In this document: piece after piece, positions 26,785-35,249 of the stretch
Position numbering within the stretch: position 1 is the first letter of the stretch
Layout of the letters: each line of letters opens with the position of its first letter
NCBI GenBank assembly: GCA_023390175.1
Contig: JAEWDK010000008.1
Coordinates: 186,001 to 250,000 of the forward strand
Origin: Bacillota bacterium
Lineage (GTDB): Bacteria > Bacillota > Clostridia > Oscillospirales > Acutalibacteraceae
Length of the DNA stretch: 64,000 nt
Direction of reading: 5' to 3'
Translations under genes and position numbers: made by a program
Notes under the pieces: model-generated
Seen by the model: the letters and a program-made list of their open reading frames with translations, nothing else
What the model was told of the DNA's origin: nothing
The model's database searches: none

Positions 26785-27705
26785 TTAAAATTGTGACTTC
26801 ATGAAATTAAGTCTTTCTCTAAAGACTGGACGCATATCGACAGTTTGAGATCTCCTAAACAGTTCCAAAAATCTCTTTACACCATCAGAAGATTCCTTAA
26901 GCGTATTCGTAACATCTGCAGTGAGGAAATCTCTTCCGGTCCCACGAGCATCCAAAGCATGGTCAAAGTCAAAAATTGGCGCCGGTCCAAGATAAGTTCC
27001 CGTATCTGCATCACGCAAGAATCCGAAGTTACCTGTATGTCTGTCTCCGTTACCTACTATAGCATCAATAATAATCATATCTATTCCGGTGATACCCAGA
27101 TGCCGGATAATGTCTTCTTCTGTAAAAAAATTGGGGTCTATAAATCCTGATACATTCGCTGACTCAAGCATCCTATTTGTATTTGTAAAGTTATAAACAG
27201 CTATGTTTTTCTTATTGAGTACAAATCCCTTGGCGCAATTCATACCCAATCTTTCGGCCAACTCCAGACATTCAACTTCCAATGGTGAACTGCGCTTTAC
27301 AAGGGTGTTGGCATCTGCCCATTTCTTACTAAGAAACCCATCTACATATAAAGTTGGAATAGCTCCGCCTTCATAATTCCCAATGCCTTTCCAAAACTCT
27401 GAATAATAAGGAGAAATATTTTTAAATTTGATGTCATCATCAGCGTCTGTTATCCAGTAACAGTCTGATAAGCTTAGTTCTCTGGTTGTAGAATTAATCA
27501 GATCACGGCTTTCTTGTCCAAAAGCATCTCCTATCAGTTGCATTGCCCAGGCATTGGTATTTGAGGAGTAACGGCTTTCTTGCCAGAACTCAAATCCCGC
27601 TTCATTGGGGTTCTTTAACATAATACCCGGCAGAAGATTTTCACATAATACCAATTGCTCTGATATATTATATACTTTCCGATTTTTGCACATAAGAACT
27701 TTCAT
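26785..27705 (-). CDS. HipA-like Ser/Thr kinase domain protein, no HipB partner
   Basis: A 306-residue protein with the C-terminal kinase core of the HipA/CtkA group: IIDAIVGNGDRHTGNFGF with candidate catalytic Asp221 and metal-binding Asn226, and PAPIFDFDHALD with the metal-binding Asp equivalent to DFG. The N-terminal HipA subdomain is short or missing, as in the smaller CtkA-type proteins. Start ATG follows GAGG. No helix-turn-helix antitoxin (HipB) lies on either side, unlike classical hipBA. It is 116 bases downstream of the restriction-like operon, on the same strand, so it may be cotranscribed with it and act as an effector. The target is unknown. Confidence 0.78.
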   Translation of the reverse strand: MKVLMCKNRKVYNISEQLVLCENLLPGIMLKNPNEAGFEFWQESRYSSNTNAWAMQLIGDAFGQESRDLINSTTRELSLSDCYWITDADDDIKFKNISPYYSEFWKGIGNYEGGAIPTLYVDGFLSKKWADANTLVKRSSPLEVECLELAERLGMNCAKGFVLNKKNIAVYNFTNTNRMLESANVSGFIDPNFFTEEDIIRHLGITGIDMIIIDAIVGNGDRHTGNFGFLRDADTGTYLGPAPIFDFDHALDARGTGRDFLTADVTNTLKESSDGVKRFLELFRRSQTVDMRPVFRERLNFMKSQF

Positions 27706-27821
27706 AATACATCCTCAGATATTAAAGCAATTCAGGGCTAAAAAGGGAAAGCTAACCTCAGCATATGCCGAAAGGCTGTTTATCTTTAAAGAAGTTGAAT
27801 AATAAATTAAACCTGCTTGAA

Positions 27822-30737
27822 TTACTCCATCTTCAAAAAACCCTGCTGAATTGCACTAGGGAAGATAAACGTTTTTTCTGCTTTACCGAAGGAGACGATA
27901 ATCTTGCCCTCGGTCATATTCAAAACAGTGCCTTTGCCGAACACTTTATGAGTCAGAACAGAGCCGGGTTTTACACCGGAGCAATCAACATTTGGCTTTT
28001 CCTCAGTTGCAGGTTTTACAGTAACAGGCGCGGCGATGGGTACGGCGGGACGGTGAAGAGCCATCGGAGCTGGTTCTACCTTGATGGTACGGGTCACAGA
28101 ACTGTGTGTAGGCTTTTCTACCAGCTCGTCATCTTCGTCACCATCAAAATCTACGGCAAAGGGCTTGTCTGGCAAGTCCAGATCGGTGATATCAGGTGCT
28201 TCCATAGAAAATTGCTGCTGACCGGATAATTTATCATAATCGTCATGTGTTAGCACTGTGTTAAACAGGCCAACACTTTGCCCTTGATGTTTGTCTATGC
28301 CGGTATAAGAAAGGCTTGCATCTTCATAGCGCCTGAACTTATACACAGCGTCATTCATGATTCCTTTATTGAATAACCCCAAAGACACCAGCAAATTAAA
28401 GTCTTTCACTTCCAGTCCTGTAACCTTTTTAAAGAGCCCCGGTTCTAATTGTGTTATGACATCTTCAAGCGAATGTTCACGAAAATCTGTCAGATACATG
28501 AAAATTGGTATACGAGTAGCGAACTTGATGAGCTTTTCCTGTATGTCCTTGCGTTTGGATTTATATTCTTTCTCTGCTTCTGTAAGTTCTTGCTTCTCTT
28601 TAGGCGTGATTTTGTCTCCGCCTTCTTTTTTCGCCTTTTTCACGGCTTCAGACTTATTGATGATCGTCTGAATATCTGCGTTCAGGCTTCGGAATCCTTC
28701 TATCTTCTCTAATGCTGCCATAGCTTCATCATTCGCCATCAGGCGCTGTAAGGTATCGTTATCCACATTGACCAGCAGCGCACTTTCCCAACGCTTAGCG
28801 AGCAAAGTTGCCGAGGTTCCGGCCATAGCGATATCCAACACATCCGCCGCACTGATTTGCACCATTGAGCTGCCGTCATAAGCAAGCACGGGTAGAAAAC
28901 TGATAAACTCGGCAACTTTCTTTTCCGGGTTGCTTTCATTAATATCCAACCGGCAGCTGTATTCTTGAATTTCCTTCAAAGCACGGTCAAGTGCGAAGTC
29001 AAATACATAGCATTCCCGTTTCATAATTTCGTCCCGGTTACTTTCAGCTTTTATCACCCACGGGCTTTGCACACGAAAAGCCGCCTGGAAATAGGTTTCC
29101 GGGCTGGAAAGATTGCGCAGCATAAAAATGCCAGTCCACGGCTTCACGGTAACGCCTGTGGTTAGCTTGCCACAGGAGAGCGTAATGGTCTTGATGGTCA
29201 ATGGATCACCCATGGATTTCAACACAGGTTCCAGGGCATTTACTCCAATGCCAGCACTGCTTCCTGCACAGACGTTGATTTTATAATCATGATAGAATGT
29301 ATTCTGCTTCTGATCTATCAAATTTTTCATGGCATAACAGGATGCCACGTTTGGCATAAACCAGAGCGTATGCGTAAGAACATTGAGCAACCGAGTGTCG
29401 GAAAACGGCATAGCTGGCTTTTTGTTTTGGCCAAGCTTGAGGTCATCGGTGGAAGCCGGCAGATAGGCGCCGCGAATTAAGTCCAGCCATTTCTGCACAT
29501 AATCCTCATAAACGAAGTGTGCTTCTTTCCCTTGCCCCTTCGCAGAAAAAAATAGATTAAGGTCGAACTCGTTGAACTCGCCCTGCATGGCAATTTGCCG
29601 AATGCTGTCTGGAATCTTATAGGTCATCATAACCATTCGCGGCAGGGCGGCATAAGGATTTTCAGGAGAATCTCCCCACTTTTCTTTCTCACGCTGTTCG
29701 TCGGAATAGGTCCAGTTATAAATTTGTTCTTCGATAAATTCCCCCGAATTCAATGCACGAAACGGTGTGCCGGAGAGAAAGAGGTAGTTTGATGTGGTAA
29801 TCGGCAGAAAGGTTTCATTGTAAGCATTTGGTGCTTCTTCTTTCTGATATTTTTCGACATCGAGTGTGTCATAGGAATCATCGTCTTCCGATTCAAACAG
29901 CTTTTGAGCATTCTCTCTCCATGCTCCGAAGTGGTATTCGTCAAAGATAACCAGATCCCAATTGGTTGTATGAACCCACTCATTCTTCGCTTTAATGCCA
30001 CCGGTTTCTCTGTTTACGCCAAGATAATCCTGAAAAGAACCAAAGCAGACAATGGGTTTAGTAAGGTCGGCTTGTTCATAGTTCATACCGCCGCGGCAGA
30101 TAAACTGCCAACCCTCAAAATCCACATGAGTCATCAAATCTTCTTCCCATGCGCTCTGCACAGCAGGTTTGAAGGTAAGAACCAGCACTTTTGTAAATCC
30201 CATCCGCTTTGCCAGCTGATACGCCGCAAAAGTCTTTCCGAAACGCATTTTGGCATTCCACAAAAACTTAGGTGTACGGTTTGGCTCTTGCTTGTGAACA
30301 GATGTATAATAGGCGCTTGTTTTTGTGACAGCATATTCCTGTTCCGGGCGCATCTTGAAATTTTGTGTGCGGTTCTCCACATTTTCGGAGTGACCGCGCA
30401 CAGCCAGAATTGCCGCTTTTACATCGTCCACTGTGCAGCGGAACCATTCGCCGCCAACGCGCTCTTTATGCTTCTTTTCCAGCACCCGATGCACATCGTG
30501 GTCGGTAAAAGAAGAGCCATCCGAATACATGGCGAATTCCTTCAGCACGATGCGGTACGGCTTGCTGCCGTCCGGGCGCTTTGTTGGGTACTGCTGTGCC
30601 ACACGCCGCTCTACATCAATTGCAGTATATCCAATTTTCAGAAGGCCTTCATATTCCGGATTGTTTTCCTTGTAGGCATAAATCATCGGGTGAGAATCCG
30701 GGCGCCCGGAAACGAATAAATCAAGTTGGTCAGACAT
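27822..30737 (-). CDS. GIY-YIG/T5orf172 nuclease-helicase fusion, restriction-like
   Basis: A 971-residue, multi-domain protein. Residues about 18-115 resemble a T5orf172/GIY-YIG nuclease domain (MIYAYK ... LLKIGYTAIDVERRVAQQ ... GGEWFRC). Residues about 155-560 are an SF2 helicase/translocase of restriction type: MRFGKTFAAY (motif I), VIFDEYHFGAW (DEYH), FLSGTPFRAL (motif III), TTGVTVKPW and TYFQAAFRVQSPW (motifs V and VI). A charged helical linker (about 715-755) follows, and the last 50 residues (GSVLTHKVFGKGTVLNM ... IFPSAIQQGFL) look like the SH3/Tudor-like tail of UvrD/PcrA. The start overlaps the methylase gene by eight bases. I infer the DNA-cutting subunit of a restriction-like system. 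Confidence 0.82.
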   Translation of the reverse strand: MSDQLDLFVSGRPDSHPMIYAYKENNPEYEGLLKIGYTAIDVERRVAQQYPTKRPDGSKPYRIVLKEFAMYSDGSSFTDHDVHRVLEKKHKERVGGEWFRCTVDDVKAAILAVRGHSENVENRTQNFKMRPEQEYAVTKTSAYYTSVHKQEPNRTPKFLWNAKMRFGKTFAAYQLAKRMGFTKVLVLTFKPAVQSAWEEDLMTHVDFEGWQFICRGGMNYEQADLTKPIVCFGSFQDYLGVNRETGGIKAKNEWVHTTNWDLVIFDEYHFGAWRENAQKLFESEDDDSYDTLDVEKYQKEEAPNAYNETFLPITTSNYLFLSGTPFRALNSGEFIEEQIYNWTYSDEQREKEKWGDSPENPYAALPRMVMMTYKIPDSIRQIAMQGEFNEFDLNLFFSAKGQGKEAHFVYEDYVQKWLDLIRGAYLPASTDDLKLGQNKKPAMPFSDTRLLNVLTHTLWFMPNVASCYAMKNLIDQKQNTFYHDYKINVCAGSSAGIGVNALEPVLKSMGDPLTIKTITLSCGKLTTGVTVKPWTGIFMLRNLSSPETYFQAAFRVQSPWVIKAESNRDEIMKRECYVFDFALDRALKEIQEYSCRLDINESNPEKKVAEFISFLPVLAYDGSSMVQISAADVLDIAMAGTSATLLAKRWESALLVNVDNDTLQRLMANDEAMAALEKIEGFRSLNADIQTIINKSEAVKKAKKEGGDKITPKEKQELTEAEKEYKSKRKDIQEKLIKFATRIPIFMYLTDFREHSLEDVITQLEPGLFKKVTGLEVKDFNLLVSLGLFNKGIMNDAVYKFRRYEDASLSYTGIDKHQGQSVGLFNTVLTHDDYDKLSGQQQFSMEAPDITDLDLPDKPFAVDFDGDEDDELVEKPTHSSVTRTIKVEPAPMALHRPAVPIAAPVTVKPATEEKPNVDCSGVKPGSVLTHKVFGKGTVLNMTEGKIIVSFGKAEKTFIFPSAIQQGFLKME

Positions 30738-32277
30738 CTTCATCACCGCCGCTTACATCCATGGGCTTTATCATGGATTCAATGAACGCGATTTCATCAT
30801 CGGTCAGGCCGTATTTTGCATAAAGCTCTTTGTCAGTCCAAGGCTTTGAAAAATCCTGCATGGGAACAAAAGAGTATACTTTTTTCATGCAATCCTGAGT
30901 GTTTTTCTTCAGTGTAACCAAAAAGTGAAAAAATCTGGTTGCTATGTATGACCTAACATTATCGCATTCTTCTTTGCTATTAAATGGGCCTACAAGCAAA
31001 TATGTTTCCGTACAGCAGGAGTTGGGTTCACAATATATTGGCTTAATAACATCAATTTTACTTTCACCCGTACCAACCGCTTTAGGAACAATCAATTTGT
31101 GCTTATCAACGGCTTCAATATTTCTCGTAACTTCGCTTCTCTTCACATATTCAATTCTCTTATATGCGAAGAGCTTTATTGCTCCAGGGAAAGTTGTACC
31201 ACTTGCCTTGTAATTTGTGGTAAATCCAAATGGTTTCTTTGTGCTAACGATAGCATCAAAAGTCAGTTCTTTCTTTGATGTAATTTTATGCAGTATTGGA
31301 ATGGCCTCGCTATACCTGATGACTATATCGCAATTTGAATCTCGAAGAGGGCGATAAACGTCTGCAACAACATCGTCGCCTTCATGTGTTATAAAATGAG
31401 CATCTCCTTTATACGATCTGTCTAAGAGAAAATAACAAATACCGCCTTTGATTTTTTGATGCCCAAGCGAAGGAAAACAATCGTAGGAGTCAGAAAAATC
31501 ATGTAGTTCACTAATCTGACCGCTATCCATCATTTGATTTCGAAATTCATCAAGCCCCCACCCCCCTGCATACCAGCGAGCAGGGATAATCATAGAGATA
31601 AAACGAGGGTTCAGTTTTAATGCTTGCTGAACAAATTTCTGATAAATTGGTTTCGCTTGCGCACCATTATCATCTCCAGCGGTAGATAACTGATATGGTG
31701 GATTGCCAATGATAACATCAAATTCCATCTTGAAAATCTCCTCTGGTTTCGTGGTATGGATAAATTCATAAGCGTGGGTTTCGAGGCCAGTCCGTTTTTC
31801 AACGCCATAATCTCCGTTCTCCGAAGCTCCGCAGAAAACGCACCGGCCATTTTGCCACCGATGCTGTATATTCTTATACCGGATATTCCCGCTGATATTA
31901 TCAAAGGCCGACACCGAATAAATGCTGTTCGGATATTTGGAGCAGTATACGCTTCTACGCGACAATAAAGAGGTTAATTCTGTAATAGAAATACCATAAA
32001 GCTGATTTTGGAAGATATGGTCGATGCGCTGTTGCAGGTCTGGAATTTCGTCTTTCAGCCCTTCCAGCAGCCTTTTTGCAATTTCACGAAGGAAAACACC
32101 GGACTTACAGGCAGGGTCCAAAAACTTTGCTTTTTTGTCGTGCCACAGCTCTTCCGGCAGCATGTCCAGCATTTGATTCACGATTTCGGGCGGCGTAAAC
32201 ACTTCGTCGCTTGATAGATTTGCAAGGCATGAAAGCACATCCGGGTTATATGTGATTGTGTAAAGAGAATCATTCAT
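30730..32277 (-). CDS. Eco57I-type adenine-specific DNA methylase
   Basis: A 515-residue gamma-class N6-adenine methyltransferase. SAM motif I is FLDPACKSGVFLREI (residues 52-66) and the catalytic motif IV is FDVIIGNPPYQLS (NPPY at 192-195). A CVFC pair and surrounding Cys at 146-154 may hold a small zinc knuckle. The C-terminal half (from about 260) has the target-recognition character of Eco57I/TaqI-like enzymes and ends in FSKPWTDKELYAKYGLTDDE. Its ATG overlaps the end of the smaller methylase-like gene by eight bases, and its own end overlaps the helicase gene. It should modify host DNA to protect it from the helicase-nuclease. Confidence 0.88.
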   Translation of the reverse strand: MNDSLYTITYNPDVLSCLANLSSDEVFTPPEIVNQMLDMLPEELWHDKKAKFLDPACKSGVFLREIAKRLLEGLKDEIPDLQQRIDHIFQNQLYGISITELTSLLSRRSVYCSKYPNSIYSVSAFDNISGNIRYKNIQHRWQNGRCVFCGASENGDYGVEKRTGLETHAYEFIHTTKPEEIFKMEFDVIIGNPPYQLSTAGDDNGAQAKPIYQKFVQQALKLNPRFISMIIPARWYAGGWGLDEFRNQMMDSGQISELHDFSDSYDCFPSLGHQKIKGGICYFLLDRSYKGDAHFITHEGDDVVADVYRPLRDSNCDIVIRYSEAIPILHKITSKKELTFDAIVSTKKPFGFTTNYKASGTTFPGAIKLFAYKRIEYVKRSEVTRNIEAVDKHKLIVPKAVGTGESKIDVIKPIYCEPNSCCTETYLLVGPFNSKEECDNVRSYIATRFFHFLVTLKKNTQDCMKKVYSFVPMQDFSKPWTDKELYAKYGLTDDEIAFIESMIKPMDVSGGDEDV

Positions 32278-32959
32278 ACTGCTGCACCCCCTTGTAATCT
32301 GTTAAAGGGAACTCTTTAATCGGTTTTGGAATTGGCTGATTTGTTTCTGGGTCAATTTCCCAATTTACACCATTGTTCGCACCGCTAAACAGGCTCATTT
32401 GGTCTTCGTACATATCCGCATCCCCATTTTCCTTCATCAGCACATCCAGCCGAAAATCCCGCCGTTTGATCAAGGAACCGGATACCAGCGACCATTCGGA
32501 AAAAATAATGGGGTTCTTATCGACTGTCTCCATGGTCAAGGCATCACCGCAAAGAATATTGCGCATTAAAATAAACTTTACCGCCGCGCGGCATTCATCA
32601 TTTGCCTCTTTTTTACAGTTAGCCGTGTATTCTTTATCCCATATTTGAAACAATCTTTCCCGGCATTCCACCACGTTGTCCTGCAATATATCCACGCCGT
32701 AGATGCTTGTAGCAGCGACAACGGAGTATTTTTCATAATCCGATGGGTTTTTACGGTAGCGATCTTTCACCACTGCAAGTTTGCGGCGCAAAATTTCAGC
32801 AAGGAAGTTGCCGTCACCGCAAGCCGGCTCCAAAAATCGGCTGTCAATCCGTTCGGTCTCCTGCTTGACAAGATCAAGCATTGCATTCACTTCTCGTTCA
32901 GCAGTAAAGACCTCACCATGGTCTGCGACTCGTTGTTTGGATTTTACTTGTTTTTTCAT
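32270..32959 (-). CDS. Methylase-like protein with SAM motif but no NPPY
   Basis: A 229-residue protein opening with VADHGEVFTAEREVNAMLDL and SAM motif I FLEPACGDGNFLAEIL (about 42-57), as in N6-adenine methylases annotated as restriction subunit M. The position expected for NPPY reads instead DKNPIIFSEW, and the target-recognition part is missing, so it is unlikely to methylate DNA alone. The C-terminus is short and acidic. It is the first gene of the operon, with a GGGGGAAG ribosome site, and overlaps the full methylase. I infer a partner subunit, either SAM-binding regulator or part of a split heterodimer. Confidence 0.78.
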   Translation of the reverse strand: MKKQVKSKQRVADHGEVFTAEREVNAMLDLVKQETERIDSRFLEPACGDGNFLAEILRRKLAVVKDRYRKNPSDYEKYSVVAATSIYGVDILQDNVVECRERLFQIWDKEYTANCKKEANDECRAAVKFILMRNILCGDALTMETVDKNPIIFSEWSLVSGSLIKRRDFRLDVLMKENGDADMYEDQMSLFSGANNGVNWEIDPETNQPIPKPIKEFPLTDYKGVQQYE

Positions 32960-33080
32960 GCTTCCCCCGTCATTTGTCTTATTGAAAAAATCGTCTATTA
33001 TAGCAACGCAAGCAAGCTATAGTTACAATTTATAGTTATTTTGATTATACCACGATAGAATAAAAACCGCTATAAAAATC

Positions 33081-33106
33081 GGGCTGGATCAATAAAGATT
33101 CAGCCC
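33081..33106 (-). terminator. Terminator of the primase-like pair
   Basis: gggctggatc and gattcagccc form a 10-bp stem (with G-T pairs) around six bases; the minus strand continues GATTTTTATA. It lies 39 bases after the primase-like stop and separates it from the methylase operon. Confidence 0.65.
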
Positions 33107-33144
33107 AATGTACCAATTTGGGGACCTTCATACGAATTAGAAGA

Positions 33145-34350
33145 CTAAGCTGCCTGTTGTTCTTCTGTTTCGCGCTTCCGAATTACTGTAAATCTGCCGA
33201 TTTTTGCCCTGTAATAATCCTCGCTGCAAATCTCATCTAAAATGGATTTAAGGTACCGTGGAATTTGTGAGGGAATACACCCTCTTTGAATCAAGATTCG
33301 TTTGAGTTCGTTCAACGGAAGTTCGCTTTTTTCGGCCAACTGCCTTCTGAGAACAACTAGAACATCATTTTTTATTTCAACGTATGGGTTTTTATTCTTT
33401 TCATACACCCTAACACCATAGGGCAGCACTTTGTGTGCAACGAAGCTGCCTTCTTTGGCGTACACGTTGTAGTAGGTGAACGTAGAAATGCTGTACCCCA
33501 TCTTACGCCAACTCAATGCATTTTTTTCAATTTGCACAAGTCTTTCTTCTGTCAAACAAAACACTTGAATTTGATTGGTCGGAAGACCTCTGCCTTTTGA
33601 ATTCTGCTTTTTTACGTCCAGATACCGACTCATTGACTCGTACCGACGACTGTCCAGCTCGTAGAGACGTAAACGGTGAATAAATCCCAAATATTCCAAT
33701 TGCGCCAAATAAGGAGAAATTTTAACGTTGTTGTCACCAAGTCCTTCTCTTATCTGATTATTGCTCATTGAAAACGTAACGCTGTCCCTATTGATACAAT
33801 CAATTTTGTTCAAAGTTCTTCCAAAATCATACAATGCGACCAATACTCCAAGTTCAGTAACTTTAAAAGCTACAGGTGCCAACGTTTGGAATTTCTCAAC
33901 CAAGATATCAATGTTCTCATCGAACATGTTTTTCGAATGAGATTGATTTTTCTCTTCGATATCTGCGTTAAACGCTGCTTTCAAAAAAGCATAAGTTTCC
34001 TGCGTGGTTTTTCCCAGCAATACCTCAACGATTTTTATAATGTTCATGCCTCGATTCCCATGAGGGCACCCTGTCGCACGGCAACGATAGAGCCAGTCCC
34101 CACTTGGCGCTTGGTAAATTGAAGCAGAAGGGCTCTTATCGTCATGGAAGATACAGCAAAAATTACTCTCCAGCCCCAGAATTATTCCTAAATCAAACGA
34201 TTTGACATAACTGTTGAATTCTTCCACCCGTTTGAATTTTCTTGGCGGCAAAATTACTCCGCAGCGGTGAAGATAATTGCGGTATCCCTCAGCATTTCCT
34301 GCCTCAATAAGTTTTAAGGTTTCGGTAACTGCGAAGCTTTTATGCGACAT
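33145..34350 (-). CDS. CHC2-type zinc-finger primase-like protein
   Basis: A 401-residue protein. Residues 50-115 are a DnaG-like zinc-binding module: FCCIFHDDKSPSAS, with Cys66 and His69, then YRCRATGCPHG with Cys90 and Cys95, followed by the helical NIIKIVEVLLG. No TOPRIM domain with the E...DxD signature follows; the rest (150-401) looks helical, with possible winged-helix parts, and I do not recognise it. GGGGGAG lies six bases before the ATG at 34350, which overlaps the previous gene by 11 bases. With the preceding protein it probably forms the replication module of the element. Confidence 0.72.
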   Translation of the reverse strand: MSHKSFAVTETLKLIEAGNAEGYRNYLHRCGVILPPRKFKRVEEFNSYVKSFDLGIILGLESNFCCIFHDDKSPSASIYQAPSGDWLYRCRATGCPHGNRGMNIIKIVEVLLGKTTQETYAFLKAAFNADIEEKNQSHSKNMFDENIDILVEKFQTLAPVAFKVTELGVLVALYDFGRTLNKIDCINRDSVTFSMSNNQIREGLGDNNVKISPYLAQLEYLGFIHRLRLYELDSRRYESMSRYLDVKKQNSKGRGLPTNQIQVFCLTEERLVQIEKNALSWRKMGYSISTFTYYNVYAKEGSFVAHKVLPYGVRVYEKNKNPYVEIKNDVLVVLRRQLAEKSELPLNELKRILIQRGCIPSQIPRYLKSILDEICSEDYYRAKIGRFTVIRKRETEEQQAA

Positions 34351-34945
34351 GGTTTTCTCCCCCTTTCGCTGAACCTTTTGAAAGAAGTTCGTTGATATCC
34401 AGCCTTGCGATATCATCCGCCCAAAAATAGGTCTGACCACCAGCAAACATTGTGTGTGGGGGGATTGTCATTGGATCTGCTAAGAAAATATCAGATAACT
34501 CTTTCTGGATCTGCTTTCTCAGCTCCACATCACGAATGATATCAGGAGCAATAAAGACAAGACGGTGTTTTTGATGCGTCGGTCCAAAGTTGAATGAAGG
34601 ATAAATAATGTTTGGTACGATTCCGCGCCGTTTACAGATTGCAATGCTTTGTGCCACTGTACGCGTGCCATCTACATCGATAAAAAATGCTTGTTGGCCC
34701 AAGAAATCCTTATCTGAAGCGCCCCCTTCCGCTAAAATGGCAGGACGGCAGGTCCGCCCGAACGTTATAAATTGTACCAGTTGATTGAAGGTCACGGTTT
34801 GCGTTGTCATCTTATAGCTCATTTTTTTGAAGTCCTCACTTGTCGGTTTCTGTTTCCATGATTTCCAGTGAAGCATAAGTGTGATTTCATCGTTTGGAAA
34901 TTCTGAATCCATAAACTCATCAAAATTAATGATATTGTCGGTCAT
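34340..34945 (-). CDS. Primase-polymerase-like (AEP-like) small subunit
   Basis: A 201-residue protein with a probable archaeo-eukaryotic primase-type core: QQAFFIDVDGTRT gives the hDhD metal motif (Asp90, Asp92), PSFNFGPTHQKHRLVFIAP carries a conserved-looking His/Arg motif (His127, Arg128), and ADPMTIPPHTMFAGGQTYFW is a later conserved block. Proteins of this shape occur in plasmids, satellites and integrated elements as primase/replication proteins. The ATG is preceded by AGGAGA at good spacing. It overlaps the zinc-finger gene by 11 bases. The call rests on motif pattern only; a Rep-type protein of another family is the alternative. Confidence 0.6.
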   Translation of the reverse strand: MTDNIINFDEFMDSEFPNDEITLMLHWKSWKQKPTSEDFKKMSYKMTTQTVTFNQLVQFITFGRTCRPAILAEGGASDKDFLGQQAFFIDVDGTRTVAQSIAICKRRGIVPNIIYPSFNFGPTHQKHRLVFIAPDIIRDVELRKQIQKELSDIFLADPMTIPPHTMFAGGQTYFWADDIARLDINELLSKGSAKGGENHVA

Positions 34946-35249
34946 TTGTATCTCTCCTTTACAACGATTGCTGATAATAATCAGCAGAATAAAATAGACG
35001 TCTAAAAAATTGTAGAAAATAGCATTCTAAAAATTCGCTGTCGTGCTTGTAATCTGAGTTTAACTTTTTGCCCTATTACCATTCGAAGAATGGTCTTGAG
35101 TTCTTTGATCATTGGTTAACAGGGTGAAAACTCAAGTGATTATTTTTGATAATGCCCCCCCCTCTCTCCAATAAATTCATTTTGGCGCCTGCCATCGAAA
35201 TCCAAACATGATAATATAGGACCCCTTTGCTTTTTTGTCAACAGAGTGC
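34946..35249. other. Control region upstream of the primase-like operon
   Basis: The gap of about 300 bases holds a palindrome next to the primase-like ribosome site (34969-34986), a small hairpin accattc/gaatggt (about 35079-35095), a run of nine C (35153-35161) and AT-rich tracts. No gene is supported. It is a plausible place for the replication origin of the excised element. Confidence 0.45.
34969..34986. promoter_or_regulatory. Palindrome upstream of the primase-like gene, possible operator
   Basis: tgctgat and atcagca flank a central aata, 24 bases before the start codon of the primase-like gene. It could be the binding site of an element-encoded repressor or of a replication initiator. 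Confidence 0.4.

Noticed and set aside
26785..27705. HipA-like gene as a classical hipBA toxin-antitoxin pair
   Set aside because: No helix-turn-helix antitoxin gene precedes or follows it.
29904..30719. A 271-codon plus-strand frame opposite the nuclease-helicase
   Set aside because: The opposite strand encodes the helicase and GIY-YIG-like motifs; the plus frame has no motif or ribosome site.
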